Assembly: GCF_900100205.1 (NCBI RefSeq)
Contig: NZ_FNEQ01000001.1
Coordinates: forward strand, 1,458,555 to 1,522,554
Reading direction: 5' to 3'
Length of the DNA: 64,000 bases
From: Duganella sp. OV510
GTDB taxonomy: Bacteria > Pseudomonadota > Gammaproteobacteria > Burkholderiales > Burkholderiaceae_D
The notes under the pieces: model-generated
The model's database searches: none
Told to the model about the DNA's origin: nothing
The model's input: the letters and a program-made list of their open reading frames with translations, nothing else
Program-made: the position numbers and the translations under genes
Shown here: one piece after another, positions 30,834-40,900 of the stretch
Layout of the letters: every line of letters starts with the position of its first letter
How positions within the stretch are numbered: the first letter of the stretch is position 1

Positions 30834-31635
30834 GGGCCGCTTTGCTGAAGGCGTTGCGCAGTTCCGCTTCCAGCAATTCAGCGCGCATGCGCTCTTCGGC
30901 CTTGACCATGTCGGGCGTGAATTCGACGTGCGACTTGCGCTCGCACGCTTCGCGGATTTCCAGCGTGATATCGCCCGGCTGTGGATACGGATAGGCCTTG
31001 GCCCAGGCGATCGCCTCGTCGCGCGAGGCCGCCTGCAACATCCAGTAGCCGGCGATCAGCTCTTTCACTTCAGTGAACGGGCCATCCACCACCGAGGTCC
31101 GCGAGTTGGCGTAATGCACCCGCGTGGCATTGCTCGTACCCTTCAACCCTTCGCCGGCCAGCAGCACCCCCTGCTGCACGCCGGCCTCATTGTGCTCGTT
31201 CATGACATCGATGACTTCCGGCGGCGGCGCCGCATCGGATTCGCTGTCGGCGTCCGAGCGCAGGAAGACCACGTAGCGCGTCAACGTCTCCTTGCGTTGC
31301 GGGATGGTGCCGGCGGCCGTGCCGCGCTCGTCGAAGCCGACACAGTTGCCGGGGCAGCCGGCGTCGCGGATTTCATAGACTGCGCCACTGTCGAACAAGG
31401 GCCAATAGCGCACCTGGGCAATGATGTCCTCGCGCGACTCGGCCTCCAGCAGCACGAAGCCAGCCACCAGTTCCTTGGGCGGGAAAGGGCCTTGCACTTC
31501 GGTCCAGACGCCATCCCGGCGCTGCAGCCGCACCGCTTCCGCGCTGGGGCGCAGAAAGGTCCCCGGCTCCAGCGCCGGCGGCTGCGTTCCTCGTTCCGTG
31601 CTTTGATTGGCGCGGCGCAGTACCATGAATTCCAT
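30823..31635 (-). CDS. Tandem YCII/DGPF-domain protein
   Basis: The 270-residue protein contains two YCII-type units. The first (about 1-105) has EVQGPFPPKELVAGFVLLEA and the second (about 115-230) has VVDGPFTEVKELIAGYWMLQ, so it looks like an internal duplication or fusion. The first unit is diverged (GPFPP in place of DGPF) and includes two cysteines (DAGCPGNCVGF). It lies between a single-YCII gene and an ECF42 sigma factor on the same strand. The biochemical role of these proteins is unknown; they are part of the ECF42 regulon. Confidence 0.88.
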   Translation of the reverse strand: MEFMVLRRANQSTERGTQPPALEPGTFLRPSAEAVRLQRRDGVWTEVQGPFPPKELVAGFVLLEAESREDIIAQVRYWPLFDSGAVYEIRDAGCPGNCVGFDERGTAAGTIPQRKETLTRYVVFLRSDADSESDAAPPPEVIDVMNEHNEAGVQQGVLLAGEGLKGTSNATRVHYANSRTSVVDGPFTEVKELIAGYWMLQAASRDEAIAWAKAYPYPQPGDITLEIREACERKSHVEFTPDMVKAEERMRAELLEAELRNAFSKAARGG

Positions 31636-31672
31636 TACATCGTGCTCCAGACTAGACTGAGTGAGTAAGGTA

Positions 31673-32086
31673 TCACATGCGTGCCCGCAAAGACTCTTCC
31701 TGGGCCGCCAATTCCGGCGGCAGGGCGTCGCCGAAGTCGCTCATTTCATACACTTGGCGGATTTCGATCTCGGACGGACCGTCAAACGGGTTCGGGCAGC
31801 GCTTCATCCACTCAATCGCCTCCTCCTTCGATTGCACCTGGATCAGCCAGAAACCGGCGACCAGTTCCCTGGTTTCGGCAAACGGCCCCTCGGTGACGGT
31901 GCGCGCGGCGCCCTCGTAGCGGATGCGCGCACCTTTGGAACTTGGATGCAGGCCCTCGCCGGCCAGCAGCACGCCGGCGTTGACCAGTTCTTGGTTGAAC
32001 TTGCCCATCGCCTGCATCAGCTCCGTGCTGGGCATCTTGCCGGCTTCGGAATCCGTAGTGGCTTTGACGATCATCATGAATCGCAT
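31673..32086 (-). CDS. YciI/DGPF-family protein
   Basis: The 137-residue protein begins MRFMMIVKATTDSEAGKMPS and has the signature VTEGPFAETRELVAGFWLIQ followed by SKEEAIEWMKRCPNPF, typical of the short DGPF proteins that accompany ECF42 sigma factors. It is 37 bases before the tandem-YCII gene and 10 bases after the VOC gene, so the four genes probably form one transcript. Confidence 0.92.
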   Translation of the reverse strand: MRFMMIVKATTDSEAGKMPSTELMQAMGKFNQELVNAGVLLAGEGLHPSSKGARIRYEGAARTVTEGPFAETRELVAGFWLIQVQSKEEAIEWMKRCPNPFDGPSEIEIRQVYEMSDFGDALPPELAAQEESLRARM

Positions 32087-32096
32087 GGACCGTTCC

Positions 32097-32540
32097 TTAC
32101 TGGCAATCGTTCGGCATCTGCTTCATCGCATCAGCCATTTCCGCCGGCGTCATGTCCTTGATGCGGGTGGCGATCGACCAGTGATGGCCGAACGGGTCGG
32201 TCACCTGGCCGTAGCGGTCGCCCCAGAACATGTCGGCTGGCGGCATGCGCACGCTGGCGCCGGCATCCACCGCCTGCTTGAATGCCGCGTCGACGTCCGG
32301 TGACGACAGGTGCAGTGTGACCGGGCTGCCTTTCAGCGCTTTCGGCCCCAGGCCGCCATATTCGGGAAAATCGTCGGCCAGCATCAGCGTCGAGTCGCCG
32401 ATTTTCAGCGTAGCGTGCATGATGCGGCCGTTTTCGCCGGGCAGGCGCATCAGTTCGACTGCGTCAAAGGCTTTTTTATAGAATTCAATGGCGTCGGCGG
32501 CGCCTTCGCATACCAGATGTGGAATGATGCTGTTGATCAT
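32097..32540 (-). CDS. VOC-family (glyoxalase/PhnB-like) protein
   Basis: The 147-residue protein begins MINSIIPHLVCEGAADAIEF, followed by YKKAFDAVELMRLPGENGR, with the paired beta-alpha-beta-beta-beta units of the vicinal-oxygen-chelate fold and a C-terminal DRYGQVTDPFGHHWSIATR. It is the PhnB/YhdN-like subgroup; substrate unknown. It is the first gene of the ECF42 operon, a frequent partner of these sigma factors. Confidence 0.92.
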   Translation of the reverse strand: MINSIIPHLVCEGAADAIEFYKKAFDAVELMRLPGENGRIMHATLKIGDSTLMLADDFPEYGGLGPKALKGSPVTLHLSSPDVDAAFKQAVDAGASVRMPPADMFWGDRYGQVTDPFGHHWSIATRIKDMTPAEMADAMKQMPNDCQ

Positions 32541-32620
32541 GATGGTCTCCTCCGTGGTGGGTTGAGTAAGTCACTCTATACCCACGACGAAGCAGTACCG
32601 CCGAAATCGACACGATTTCG

Positions 32621-34018
32621 CTATTTTTTTTCAAAGCGTAGCGAAAACGTCGTCAGGCCAGATTGGCTGTCCACTGTAATTTTTCCACCATGCAACTCCA
32701 TGATGGCGCGGACGATGGACAAGCCCAGCCCCGCGCCAGCCGAACGGGCCGGATCGGCGCGGTAGTAGCGGTCAAAGATGTGCGGCAGATGGGCGGCGGC
32801 GATGCCGGGGCCGCTGTTGCTGACCTGGATTTCCACGCCATCGGCAACAGCGCGCGCCGACAGCGTCACCTGGCCGCCAGCCGGCGTGTGCGGAATGGCG
32901 TTGGCGACCAGGTTGCTGACCGCGCGCTGCAGCAGTACCGGATCGATATCCGCACGCAGCGCTTCGGCCTCCACGTTCAGGCGCACGCCGACATCGTCCG
33001 CCAGTATTTCAAAATAGTCGTGGATGCGTTGCAGTTCCGCCCGCAGGTCCAGCGTTTCGCGTCGCAACGCCAGCTGGGCGTTGTCGGCGCGCGCCAGAAA
33101 CAGCGTGTTTTCGATCATCCGCGACAGGCGTTCGTATTCCTCGGAATTCGAGGCCAGCAGCGCCTGGTATTCCTCCACCGTGCGGGCACGCGACAGCGCC
33201 ACCTGGGTTTCCACCATCAGCGTATTGACCGGTGTGCGCATATCGTGCGCCAGGTCGGCGGCAAAGCCGGACAGGCGCTGCACGCCGTCCTCCAGCCGGT
33301 TCAGCATGCCGTTGAAGGCCACGCCCAGTTCGCGCAGCTCGACCGGCGCGTCCTGCACCGACAGCCGCGTATTCATGCGGCTGGTGCTGATGTCGTTGGC
33401 CTTGGCGACCACCGAACGCAGCTGACGCATGCTGTGGCGGACGATGGCATAGCCAAGCAAGGTCGCCAGCAGCGCGCCGCCGCCCAGCGCCAGCAGCAGG
33501 TCACCGGCATAGCCGCGCAGCAGCTTGAGACGGTCGGAGCGCTCGCGCGCCAGCGTCACCTGCACCGGCTCGCCGCCGGCAGCGCCAGCGCCGGCCAGCG
33601 CAGTAGCCCTTACCATGCGGCCGATGCCGGCGGCAGGTTGCCAGTCGTGGATGTCGTCCAGCGTCAGCGCGCGCTGCACCGGCACGCTGTCAACCTGCGG
33701 CAAGGGCCGCGAGGTGACCGAGGTTTGCAGCAGTGGCTTGCCGTCGGCCGCGTTCACCCGCAGCATGAAGTCGTTATGGCCGTACAGCGTATCGGTCAGC
33801 GCCCTGCCGTCGCTGGCGATGGCGGCGGCCGACGGCAGGCCGGCGATGATGCGCCGCAGCTGGTCGACCTTGGCGATCAGTTCGATGTCATCCCGGCTGG
33901 CCATCTGCCGCTGCAAGGTGTGATACAGGTAGGCGCCCACCGCGACGAAACTCGCCACGCTGACCGCCGACAGCAGCAGCGCCACCCGCAACGTCAGCGA
34001 CAACGGCCGGCGCTTCAT
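32621..34018 (-). CDS. Heavy-metal type sensor histidine kinase (CusS/CopS-like)
   Basis: The 465-residue protein has two membrane helices (about 12-32 and 170-190) around a periplasmic sensor, a HAMP region, the phosphorylated histidine in [13 protein letters not shown], an N box ([10 protein letters not shown]) and the G boxes ([26 protein letters not shown]). It overlaps the response regulator by 4 bases. The divergent CzcE and DUF305 genes suggest copper or another heavy metal as signal. Just after the stop is an 8-base-pair hairpin (32602-32620) without a T run on this strand. Confidence 0.94.
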   Translation of the reverse strand: MKRRPLSLTLRVALLLSAVSVASFVAVGAYLYHTLQRQMASRDDIELIAKVDQLRRIIAGLPSAAAIASDGRALTDTLYGHNDFMLRVNAADGKPLLQTSVTSRPLPQVDSVPVQRALTLDDIHDWQPAAGIGRMVRATALAGAGAAGGEPVQVTLARERSDRLKLLRGYAGDLLLALGGGALLATLLGYAIVRHSMRQLRSVVAKANDISTSRMNTRLSVQDAPVELRELGVAFNGMLNRLEDGVQRLSGFAADLAHDMRTPVNTLMVETQVALSRARTVEEYQALLASNSEEYERLSRMIENTLFLARADNAQLALRRETLDLRAELQRIHDYFEILADDVGVRLNVEAEALRADIDPVLLQRAVSNLVANAIPHTPAGGQVTLSARAVADGVEIQVSNSGPGIAAAHLPHIFDRYYRADPARSAGAGLGLSIVRAIMELHGGKITVDSQSGLTTFSLRFEKK

Positions 34019-34686
34019 TCGCGCACTTCCAGCAGATAGCCCATGCCGCGCACCGTCTGCACCAGTTTCAAGGCATACGGATCGTCAACCTTGGCGCGCA
34101 GGCGGCGGATCGCCACGTCCACCACATTGGTATCGGAGTCGAAGTTCATGTCCCAGACCATCGAGGCGATCTGCGTGCGCGACAGCACCTCGCCCTGGCG
34201 CTTGGCCAGCAGGTGCAGCAGCGCAAACTCCTTGGCGGTCAGGTCGATGCGCTGGCCGCCACGCGTCACACGCCGGCGCAGCACATCGATTTCCAGGTCG
34301 GCCAGGCGCAGGATGTCCGATTCGCGCACCGGCCCGCGCCGCAACAGCGTCTTGACGCGCGCCAGCAATTCGGCAAAGGCAAAGGGCTTGACCAGGTAAT
34401 CGTCGGCGCCCAGTTCCAGGCCCTTGACGCGGTCGGCCACATCGTCGCGCGCGGTCAGGAACAGCACCGGCGTTTCCTTGCGCTCGCGCAGCCGCGCCAG
34501 CACGGTCCAGCCGTCCATCTGCGGCAGCATCACGTCCAGCACGATCAGCTCGTAGTCGTGTTCGAGCGCCAGCGCCAGGCCGTCGATGCCATTGCGCGCC
34601 AGGTCCACCACATAACCGGATTCGTTCAGGCCCTTGACCAGATAGTCGCCCGCCTTGGGTTCGTCTTCAACAATCAGTATTTTCAT
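34015..34686 (-). CDS. OmpR-family heavy-metal response regulator (CusR/CopR-like)
   Basis: The 223-residue protein has a receiver domain (phosphoacceptor about D51 in [15 protein letters not shown]101 region [12 protein letters not shown]) and a winged-helix DNA-binding domain ([34 protein letters not shown]). It starts [16 protein letters not shown], the usual heavy-metal regulator start. It is transcribed away from czcE; a candidate binding site lies between them at 34724-34739. Confidence 0.95.
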   Translation of the reverse strand: MKILIVEDEPKAGDYLVKGLNESGYVVDLARNGIDGLALALEHDYELIVLDVMLPQMDGWTVLARLRERKETPVLFLTARDDVADRVKGLELGADDYLVKPFAFAELLARVKTLLRRGPVRESDILRLADLEIDVLRRRVTRGGQRIDLTAKEFALLHLLAKRQGEVLSRTQIASMVWDMNFDSDTNVVDVAIRRLRAKVDDPYALKLVQTVRGMGYLLEVRE

Positions 34687-34723
34687 GATGTGCTCATTGT
34701 CGGCCTTTTGGATGGCCGCAGGG

Positions 34724-34739
34724 ATTACAAATCTGTCAT
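34724..34739. promoter_or_regulatory. Candidate CusR/CopR-type operator
   Basis: ATTACAAATCTGTCAT is an imperfect inverted repeat (5 of 6 arm positions) similar to ATTACA-n4-TGTAAT copper-regulator boxes. It is placed between the divergent response regulator and czcE genes, about 76 bases from the czcE start. Confidence 0.5.
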
Positions 34740-34814
34740 GTGAACGTCATCTTGCTGTCAGTGCGCGCTGCGTAGACTGGCCACATCTTCACTCAACCAC
34801 CAAAAGGAAACATC

Positions 34815-35141
34815 ATGTTCAAAGCCCTGCACATTACCATTATCGCTGCCGCACTGACTGCCGGCGCAGCCCATGCCGCCGTCAATCCGCTGACGCAATT
34901 CGGCATGCCCACCCAGGCCAACAACGCCGACCGCCACATTGTCATCGAGGCCGGTACCAAATGGGTCAACGTCAACAACGGCGACACCGTCACCTTCGAT
35001 GTCAACGGCCAGTCCTTCACCTGGCATTTCGAGACGCTGCACAGCGAAGAAGTATTTGACCTGGCCAAGATCGCGCCGCAAGCCGTGAACGCCGGCATGG
35101 TGACCGTGTACGTCGCCAGCAACCCGCTGTATCGCGGCTGA
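34815..35141 (+). CDS. CzcE-family periplasmic metal-binding protein
   Basis: The 108-residue protein has a signal peptide (about 1-21, ending AHA) and a CzcE-like domain with KWVNVNNGDTVTFDVNGQSF and FTWHFETLHSEEVFDLAKIA. CzcE of Cupriavidus binds copper in the periplasm. An AAAGGAA ribosome site precedes the ATG. DUF305 follows after 4 bases and the YVTN gene after that, so the three form an operon opposite the two-component system. Confidence 0.9.
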   Translation: MFKALHITIIAAALTAGAAHAAVNPLTQFGMPTQANNADRHIVIEAGTKWVNVNNGDTVTFDVNGQSFTWHFETLHSEEVFDLAKIAPQAVNAGMVTVYVASNPLYRG

Positions 35142-35145
35142 TCCG

Positions 35146-35538
35146 GTGCGCGCCGCGATCGTCGCCTGCCTGGCCTGCCTGCCGCTGATGGCGGCGCAGG
35201 CCAGCGCGCAGCAGCACCATCATGGCGGCGCCGCCCCGGCGCCCGTCCCCACGTTTGTCGCCAGCAGCGCCAAGCACTTCGGCGCGCTGATGGGCGACGC
35301 CATGGCCGTCATGGACGCCGGCATGCGCCAGGCGCCGATGAACGGCAATCCGGAACACGACTTCGTCACCATGATGATGCCCCATCACCAGGGCGCCGTC
35401 GATATGGCCAAGGCCGTGCTGCTGTCCTCCCAGGAGCCGGAAATCCGCAATCTGGCGCTTGGCATCATCGCCGAGCAGCAGGTCGAGATCCAGGTGATGC
35501 AAGCCTGGCTGCAACGTTACAAGGAAAAGAACCCGTGA
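35146..35538 (+). CDS. DUF305 periplasmic protein
   Basis: The 130-residue protein starts at GTG 35146, with a signal peptide ending in QASA and then QQHHHGG. The DUF305 signature FVTMMMPHHQGAVDMAKAVL is present with its conserved His pair, Met cluster and Asp. DUF305 has a ferritin-like helical fold and its members often accompany copper-resistance genes. It lies in the czcE operon; its stop overlaps the next start (GTGA). Confidence 0.9.
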   Translation: MRAAIVACLACLPLMAAQASAQQHHHGGAAPAPVPTFVASSAKHFGALMGDAMAVMDAGMRQAPMNGNPEHDFVTMMMPHHQGAVDMAKAVLLSSQEPEIRNLALGIIAEQQVEIQVMQAWLQRYKEKNP

Positions 35539-36881
35539 AACAACTCCCTTTCGCCATGGGCGCGCTGCTGTGCGCCCAGGCTTTTGCCGCACCGTCGCCG
35601 CTGGACCGCGTCTATACCGCCGACCAGAACACCAATACCATTTCCGTTTTCAGCCCTTCCAGCAATACGCTGCTGGGCCAGATCAAGCTGGGCAACGCCC
35701 GGCCGGACGTGCTGTCGCCACTGTATCGTGGCGAAATCAATGTCCACGGCCTGGGTTTTTCGCCCGATCACAAGACGCTGATCGCCATCTCCAACGGCTC
35801 CAACTCGGTCACCTTCATCGACACCGCCACCAACCGGGTCAAGGGCAAGACCTATGTCGGCCGCTCGCCGCATGAAGGCTTTTTCACGGCCGACGGCAAG
35901 GAAGTCTGGGTGGTGGTGCGCGGCGAGGACTATATCTCGGTGATCGATCCGGCCACTTTCAAGGAAACGCGCCGCATCCAGACCGCAGTCGGTCCCGGCA
36001 TGGTGCAGTTCCATCCCGATGGCAAGCTGGCGTTTGCCGTCTCCAGCTTTACCCCCACCGTGGACATCATCGACGTCGCCTCGCACACCATCATCAAGCG
36101 CATCGATGTGGTCAGCCCTTTCTCGCCTTTCCTGCAATTCACGCCGGACTTCAGCGAAATCTGGATGACGCACAAGGATGTGGGCAAAGTCACCCGCATC
36201 AGCACCCGCACGCTGGCGGTGACCGGCGTCATCGACACCGGCTTCATCACCAATCACCTGGCGTTCGCCAAGGTGGGCGGCGAAGTGCGCGCCTACGTCA
36301 CCGTCGGCGGCGAGAACGTGGTCAAGGTTTACAGCACCGGCAAGGAAGCCAGGCTGCTGGCGAGCATCGCCACCGGCGCACTGCCGCATGGTGCCTGGAC
36401 TTCCGACGACAACAGCCGCGTCTACATCGGCCTGGAAAACGGCGACGGGGTGCAGGTGATCGACACTGCCACCAATAAAATCATCGCCACCATGGGTGGC
36501 GGTCAGGCGCCGCAGGCGTTGGTCTACCTGTCCAACGTGGCGCCAACGGCGGACGACCGCGCCAATCTGGTGCCGCGCGTGAATCAGGACGCGCGCAATA
36601 TGCAGCTGCGGCCGGCCGGCGGCAAGGGCAAGGGCAAGGGCTTTATTGTGCTGCGCAGCCTGGGCGTGGTGGAATCCATCGAGGCTTTCCTGTACCAGCT
36701 GAAGCCGGACACGGTCTACGACGTGTATGCGGGCGGACAGGCCGCGCCGGTGGGCAGCTTCCGCACCAATGCGATGGGGATGGCGAATGGCACCATGATC
36801 GGCCCGCAGCAGGCGGCGGGCGCGATCACGGTGAAGGAGAATGGCGGCGGCGTCGTGCTTACTTCGCCGCTTCCAGAATAA
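35535..36881 (+). CDS. YVTN-type beta-propeller protein, exported
   Basis: The 448-residue protein starts at GTG 35535 and has a signal peptide (about 1-19, ending AFAA). It then has repeated beta-propeller blades of the YVTN type (VYTADQNTNTISVFS, NSVTFIDTATNRVKGKTYVG, DYISVIDPATFKETRRI, NGDGVQVIDTATNKIIATMG). The C-terminal 100 residues form a separate beta-rich domain after a Gly/Lys linker (GGKGKGKG). It is the last gene of the czcE-DUF305 operon; the role is unknown, perhaps metal-stress related. Its 3' end overlaps the convergent hydrolase gene by 23 bases. Confidence 0.88.
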   Translation: MKQLPFAMGALLCAQAFAAPSPLDRVYTADQNTNTISVFSPSSNTLLGQIKLGNARPDVLSPLYRGEINVHGLGFSPDHKTLIAISNGSNSVTFIDTATNRVKGKTYVGRSPHEGFFTADGKEVWVVVRGEDYISVIDPATFKETRRIQTAVGPGMVQFHPDGKLAFAVSSFTPTVDIIDVASHTIIKRIDVVSPFSPFLQFTPDFSEIWMTHKDVGKVTRISTRTLAVTGVIDTGFITNHLAFAKVGGEVRAYVTVGGENVVKVYSTGKEARLLASIATGALPHGAWTSDDNSRVYIGLENGDGVQVIDTATNKIIATMGGGQAPQALVYLSNVAPTADDRANLVPRVNQDARNMQLRPAGGKGKGKGFIVLRSLGVVESIEAFLYQLKPDTVYDVYAGGQAAPVGSFRTNAMGMANGTMIGPQQAAGAITVKENGGGVVLTSPLPE

Positions 36882-37593
36882 GATTGGCAATCTCCTGCGG
36901 ATGCGAAATCATCGACACGTGGCTGGACTGCAGTTCGATGGTTTTCGCGCCCATCCGCTTGGCCAGGAAACGCTCCAGCTCCGGCGAGGTGGTGCGGTCA
37001 TTGGCCGACACCGCGTAATAGCTCGGCTTGAGCTTCCAGGCTGCCTGTGTGGTGCGGCTGCTGAACAGGCTTTGCGAAATGCGTCCCTGCCCCGCATACA
37101 GCACCCGCGCCCGCGCCGGGTCCAGGTCGCCGGCAAAATCGCGCACGAAGGCTTCCTCGTTCAGCTGCGCAAAGCCGTCCGGCGACTTGACCAGGCCCTT
37201 GCTGGCCGGTGCCGCCGGGAATTGGGCCGCCAGCGCGGCATAATCCTCGCCGGCATCCGGCGCGCGCGCCGCCACATACACCAGCGCCGCCACCTTGGCG
37301 TCGGTGCCGGTTTCACTGATCACCGTGCCGGCCCACGAATGGCCGACCAGCACCGTCGGGCCATCCTGCAATGCCAGGATACGGCGGGTGGCGTCGGCAT
37401 CGTCGGCCAGCGAGGTCAGCGGATTTTGCACCGAAGTCACATGCTTGCCAGCCTTTTGCAGCAGCGCGATGACCTCGTTCCAGCTGGAGCCATCGGCATA
37501 AGCACCGTGGACCAATACAATATTATTAACAGCGGCCGATGCAGCCCCCGAAAACAGCGCGGCAAAAGTACCGGCAAGTAACAGCTTTTTCAT
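36859..37593 (-). CDS. Exported alpha/beta hydrolase
   Basis: The 244-residue protein has a signal peptide (about 1-20) and an alpha/beta-hydrolase domain of the plant-esterase-like type. It starts NIVLVHGAYADGSSW, with nucleophile serine in LVGHSWAGTVI, acid region YAVSANDRTTSPELE and catalytic His in SSHVSMISHPQEIA. Substrate unknown; relatives are annotated as salicylate esterase-like. It converges on and overlaps the YVTN gene. Confidence 0.9.
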   Translation of the reverse strand: MKKLLLAGTFAALFSGAASAAVNNIVLVHGAYADGSSWNEVIALLQKAGKHVTSVQNPLTSLADDADATRRILALQDGPTVLVGHSWAGTVISETGTDAKVAALVYVAARAPDAGEDYAALAAQFPAAPASKGLVKSPDGFAQLNEEAFVRDFAGDLDPARARVLYAGQGRISQSLFSSRTTQAAWKLKPSYYAVSANDRTTSPELERFLAKRMGAKTIELQSSHVSMISHPQEIANLILEAAK

Positions 37594-37903
37594 GGCGATT
37601 CCTTAAGGGTTAGTGTCTGCCCAGTATAGAAATCCAGCCCTGACCGCAAGATGACGGCCACATTACAAACAGATGACAAGCTCAGCCGATACACGTCGAT
37701 ACATAACAGAAACAATTCTTAGGTCAAATATAAGCATTAAAACGATAAAATTATTCACTAATGTAGCGTTTTGCTGCAATACACCATCGCTTTGCCAACG
37801 GTATTGATTAGCCTGGCTCATAAGGGCATTCGATTCCGCCGCATTACTCAAAATGCTGCACCGCGCTATATTGCCCGGTCAGTCTGTCCCTGGGGGTAAG
37901 TTT
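37594..37903. other. 310-bp region between the hydrolase and RND operon
   Basis: It is AT-rich in the middle and should hold two divergent promoters. Near 37654-37677 is ATTACAAACAGATGACA, preceded by a second AGATGAC; ATTACAAA is shared with the candidate metal-regulator box at 34724. A GGGGGTAAG ribosome site (37892-37899) precedes the RND GTG start. No gene or RNA is recognised here. Confidence 0.55.
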
Positions 37904-40900
37904 GTGTTAATTGAAATCGTCCGCGTGGCGCTACGGCGCCCCTACACATTCGTGGTCATGGCCTTGCTGCTATTGATCGTCGGTCCGCTGGCGGCATTGC
38001 GCACGCCGACCGACATCTTCCCGGATATCAAGATCCCGGTGATCGCGGTAGCCTGGCAGTACACCGGCCAGCCGCCCGACCAGATGGCCGGCCGCGTCTC
38101 GACGCTGTTCCAGCGCGCGCTGACCACCACCGTCAACGACATCGAACACATCGAGGCGAATACCTTCACCGGCGTCAGCATCGTCAAGATCTTCTTCCAG
38201 CCGGGCGTCAACATCGCCGTCGCCAATGCCCAGGTGACGGCGATTTCGCAAGCGCTGCTGCGCCAGATGCCAGCCGGTATCACGCCGCCGCTGATCATCA
38301 ACTACAACGCCGCCACCGTGCCTATCCTGCAGGTGGCGCTGTCCGGCAAGGGACTATCGGAACAGCAGCTGTCCGACCTTGGCACCAACACCGTGCGCAC
38401 GCCGCTGGTCAGCGTGCCGGGCGCGGCGATCCCGCTGCCTTACGGCGGCAAGCAGCGCCAGGTGCAGATCGACGTTGACCCGGCGCTGCTGCAGGCACGC
38501 GGCCTGTCGGCGCAGGACATCGCCAACGCGCTGGCGGCGCAGAATGTGCTGACGCCAGTCGGCACGCAGAAAATCGACAGCCTGGAATACACCATCCAGC
38601 TGAACAGCGCGCCGTCGGCCATCGCCGACCTGGCGCGCCTGCCGGTGAAAGTGGTCAACGGCGCCACCATCTACCTGGGCGACATCGCCAACATCCACGA
38701 CGGCAATGCGCCGCAGACCAACGTGGTGCACGTCGACGGCAGCCGCTCGGTGCTGATGTCGGTGCTGAAGAATGGCTCGGCCTCGACGCTGTCCATCGTC
38801 GATGGCGTGCGTGAAAAGATCAACACGCTGAAAGCCGGCTGGCCCGAAGCGCTGACCGTCACGCCGATCAATGACCAGTCGGTGTTCGTGCGCGCCGCGA
38901 TCAAGGGCGTGGCCTCGGAAGGCGTGATCGCCGCCGCGCTGACCAGCCTGATGATCCTGCTGTTCCTCGGCAGCTGGCGCTCGACCATCATCATCGCGGT
39001 ATCGATTCCGCTGTCGATTCTGGGCTCGATCATTGCCCTGGCGGCCTTCGGCGAATCGCTGAACCTGATGACACTTGGCGGCCTGGCGCTGGCGGTCGGC
39101 ATCCTGGTCGATGACGCCACCGTCACCATCGAAAACATCAACTGGCACCTGGAACAAGGCAAGCCGGTGGAAATGGCGATTCTGGATGGCGCCGCACAGA
39201 TCACCACGCCGGCTTTCGTCTCGCTGCTGTGCATCTGCATCGTGTTCGTGCCGATGTTCTTCCTTGACGGCGTGTCGCGCTTCCTGTTCGTGCCGATGGC
39301 CGAGGCGGTGATCTTCGCCATGATCTGCTCGTTCATCCTGTCGCGCACGCTGGTGCCGACCATGGCCAACTATCTGCTGAAACCGCATGACACCGGCGAA
39401 GGCCACGCCCATGGCCACAATGGCCATGGCCAGCCGGCGCCGTCGTCGAATCCGCTGGTGCGTTTCCAGCGCGGCTTCGAGGCCCGCTTCGAGCGCCTGC
39501 GCGCCGGCTACAGCAATCTGCTGGAAGCGGCGGTGGTCAGCCGCAAACGCTTCATCATCGGCTTCATGGTGGTGGTGCTGGCTTCGTTCTCGCTGGTGCC
39601 TTTCCTGGGCAGTAACTTCTTCCCATCGGTCGACTCCGGCCAGGTACTGATCCACGTGCGCGTGCCGGTGGGCACCCGGATCGAGGAAACCGCCGCCCGC
39701 TTCGCCCGCATCGAGCAAGCCATCCGCCGCGTGATTCCCGCCAACGAGATCGTCACCATGACCGACAACATCGGCATGCCGGCCAGCTCGATCAATACCG
39801 TGTACAACAATACCGGCACGACCGGCCCCCACGACGGCGACTTCCAGATCGCGCTGGGCGAAGAGCATGCGCCAACCGCCGAGTACGTGCGCAAGCTGCG
39901 CAAGGTCTTGCCGGAAGAATTCCCGGACACCACCTTCTCCTTCCCGCCAGCCGACATCGTCGGCCAGATCCTGAACTTCGGTTCGCCAGCGCCGATTGAC
40001 GTGCAGATCCGTGGCGCCAAGATCGCCGACAACTATGCCTACGCCGACAAGCTGCTGAAACGCATCCGCGCCATTCCTGGCGTGGCCGACGCCCGCATCC
40101 AGCAGTCGAATAAAGCGCCGGTATTCAATGTCGACATCGACCGTACCCAGGCGCAGCAGCTGGGCCTGACCACGCGCGACATCACCAACAGCATGGTGGT
40201 CAACCTGGCCGGTTCGTCGCAGGTGGCGCCGACCTTCTGGCTGAATCCGGCTAACGGCGTCAGCTACCCGATCGTCATGCAGACGCCGCAACCGCAGATG
40301 GACTCGCTGTCGGCGCTGGCCAATCTGCCGGTCGGCAACGGCTCGACCACCAGCACCGCCACGCTGGGCGGCGTCGCCCGCTTCGAGCGCGGCACGCAGT
40401 CGGCCATCGTCAGCCAGTACGACATCCAGCCGATGGTGCAGATCTACGCCACCACCCAGGACCGTGACCTGGCAGCCGTCGCCAAGGACATCAACCGGGC
40501 GATCGAGGAGACCAGGGCCGAGCTGCCGAAAGGCTCGACCGTGCAGATGCTGGGCCAGGTCAAGACCATGGACCGCGCCTTCGCTGGCCTGCTGTACGGC
40601 CTGCTGGGCGCGGTGGTGCTGATCTACCTGCTGATCGTGGTCAACTTCCAGTCGTGGCTGGACCCGGCGGTGATCGTCTCGGCGCTGCCGGCGGCGTTGG
40701 CCGGCATCGTCTGGATGCTGTTTGCCACCAACACCACGCTGTCGGTGCCGGCGCTGACCGGCGCCATCATGTGCATGGGCGTGGCCACCGCCAACTCGGT
40801 GCTGGTGATCTCCTTCGCCCGCGAACGGCTGGACGAGCTGGGCGACGCCACCGCTGCCGCGCTGGAAGCCGGCTCGGTGCGCTTCCGTCCGGTGCTGATG

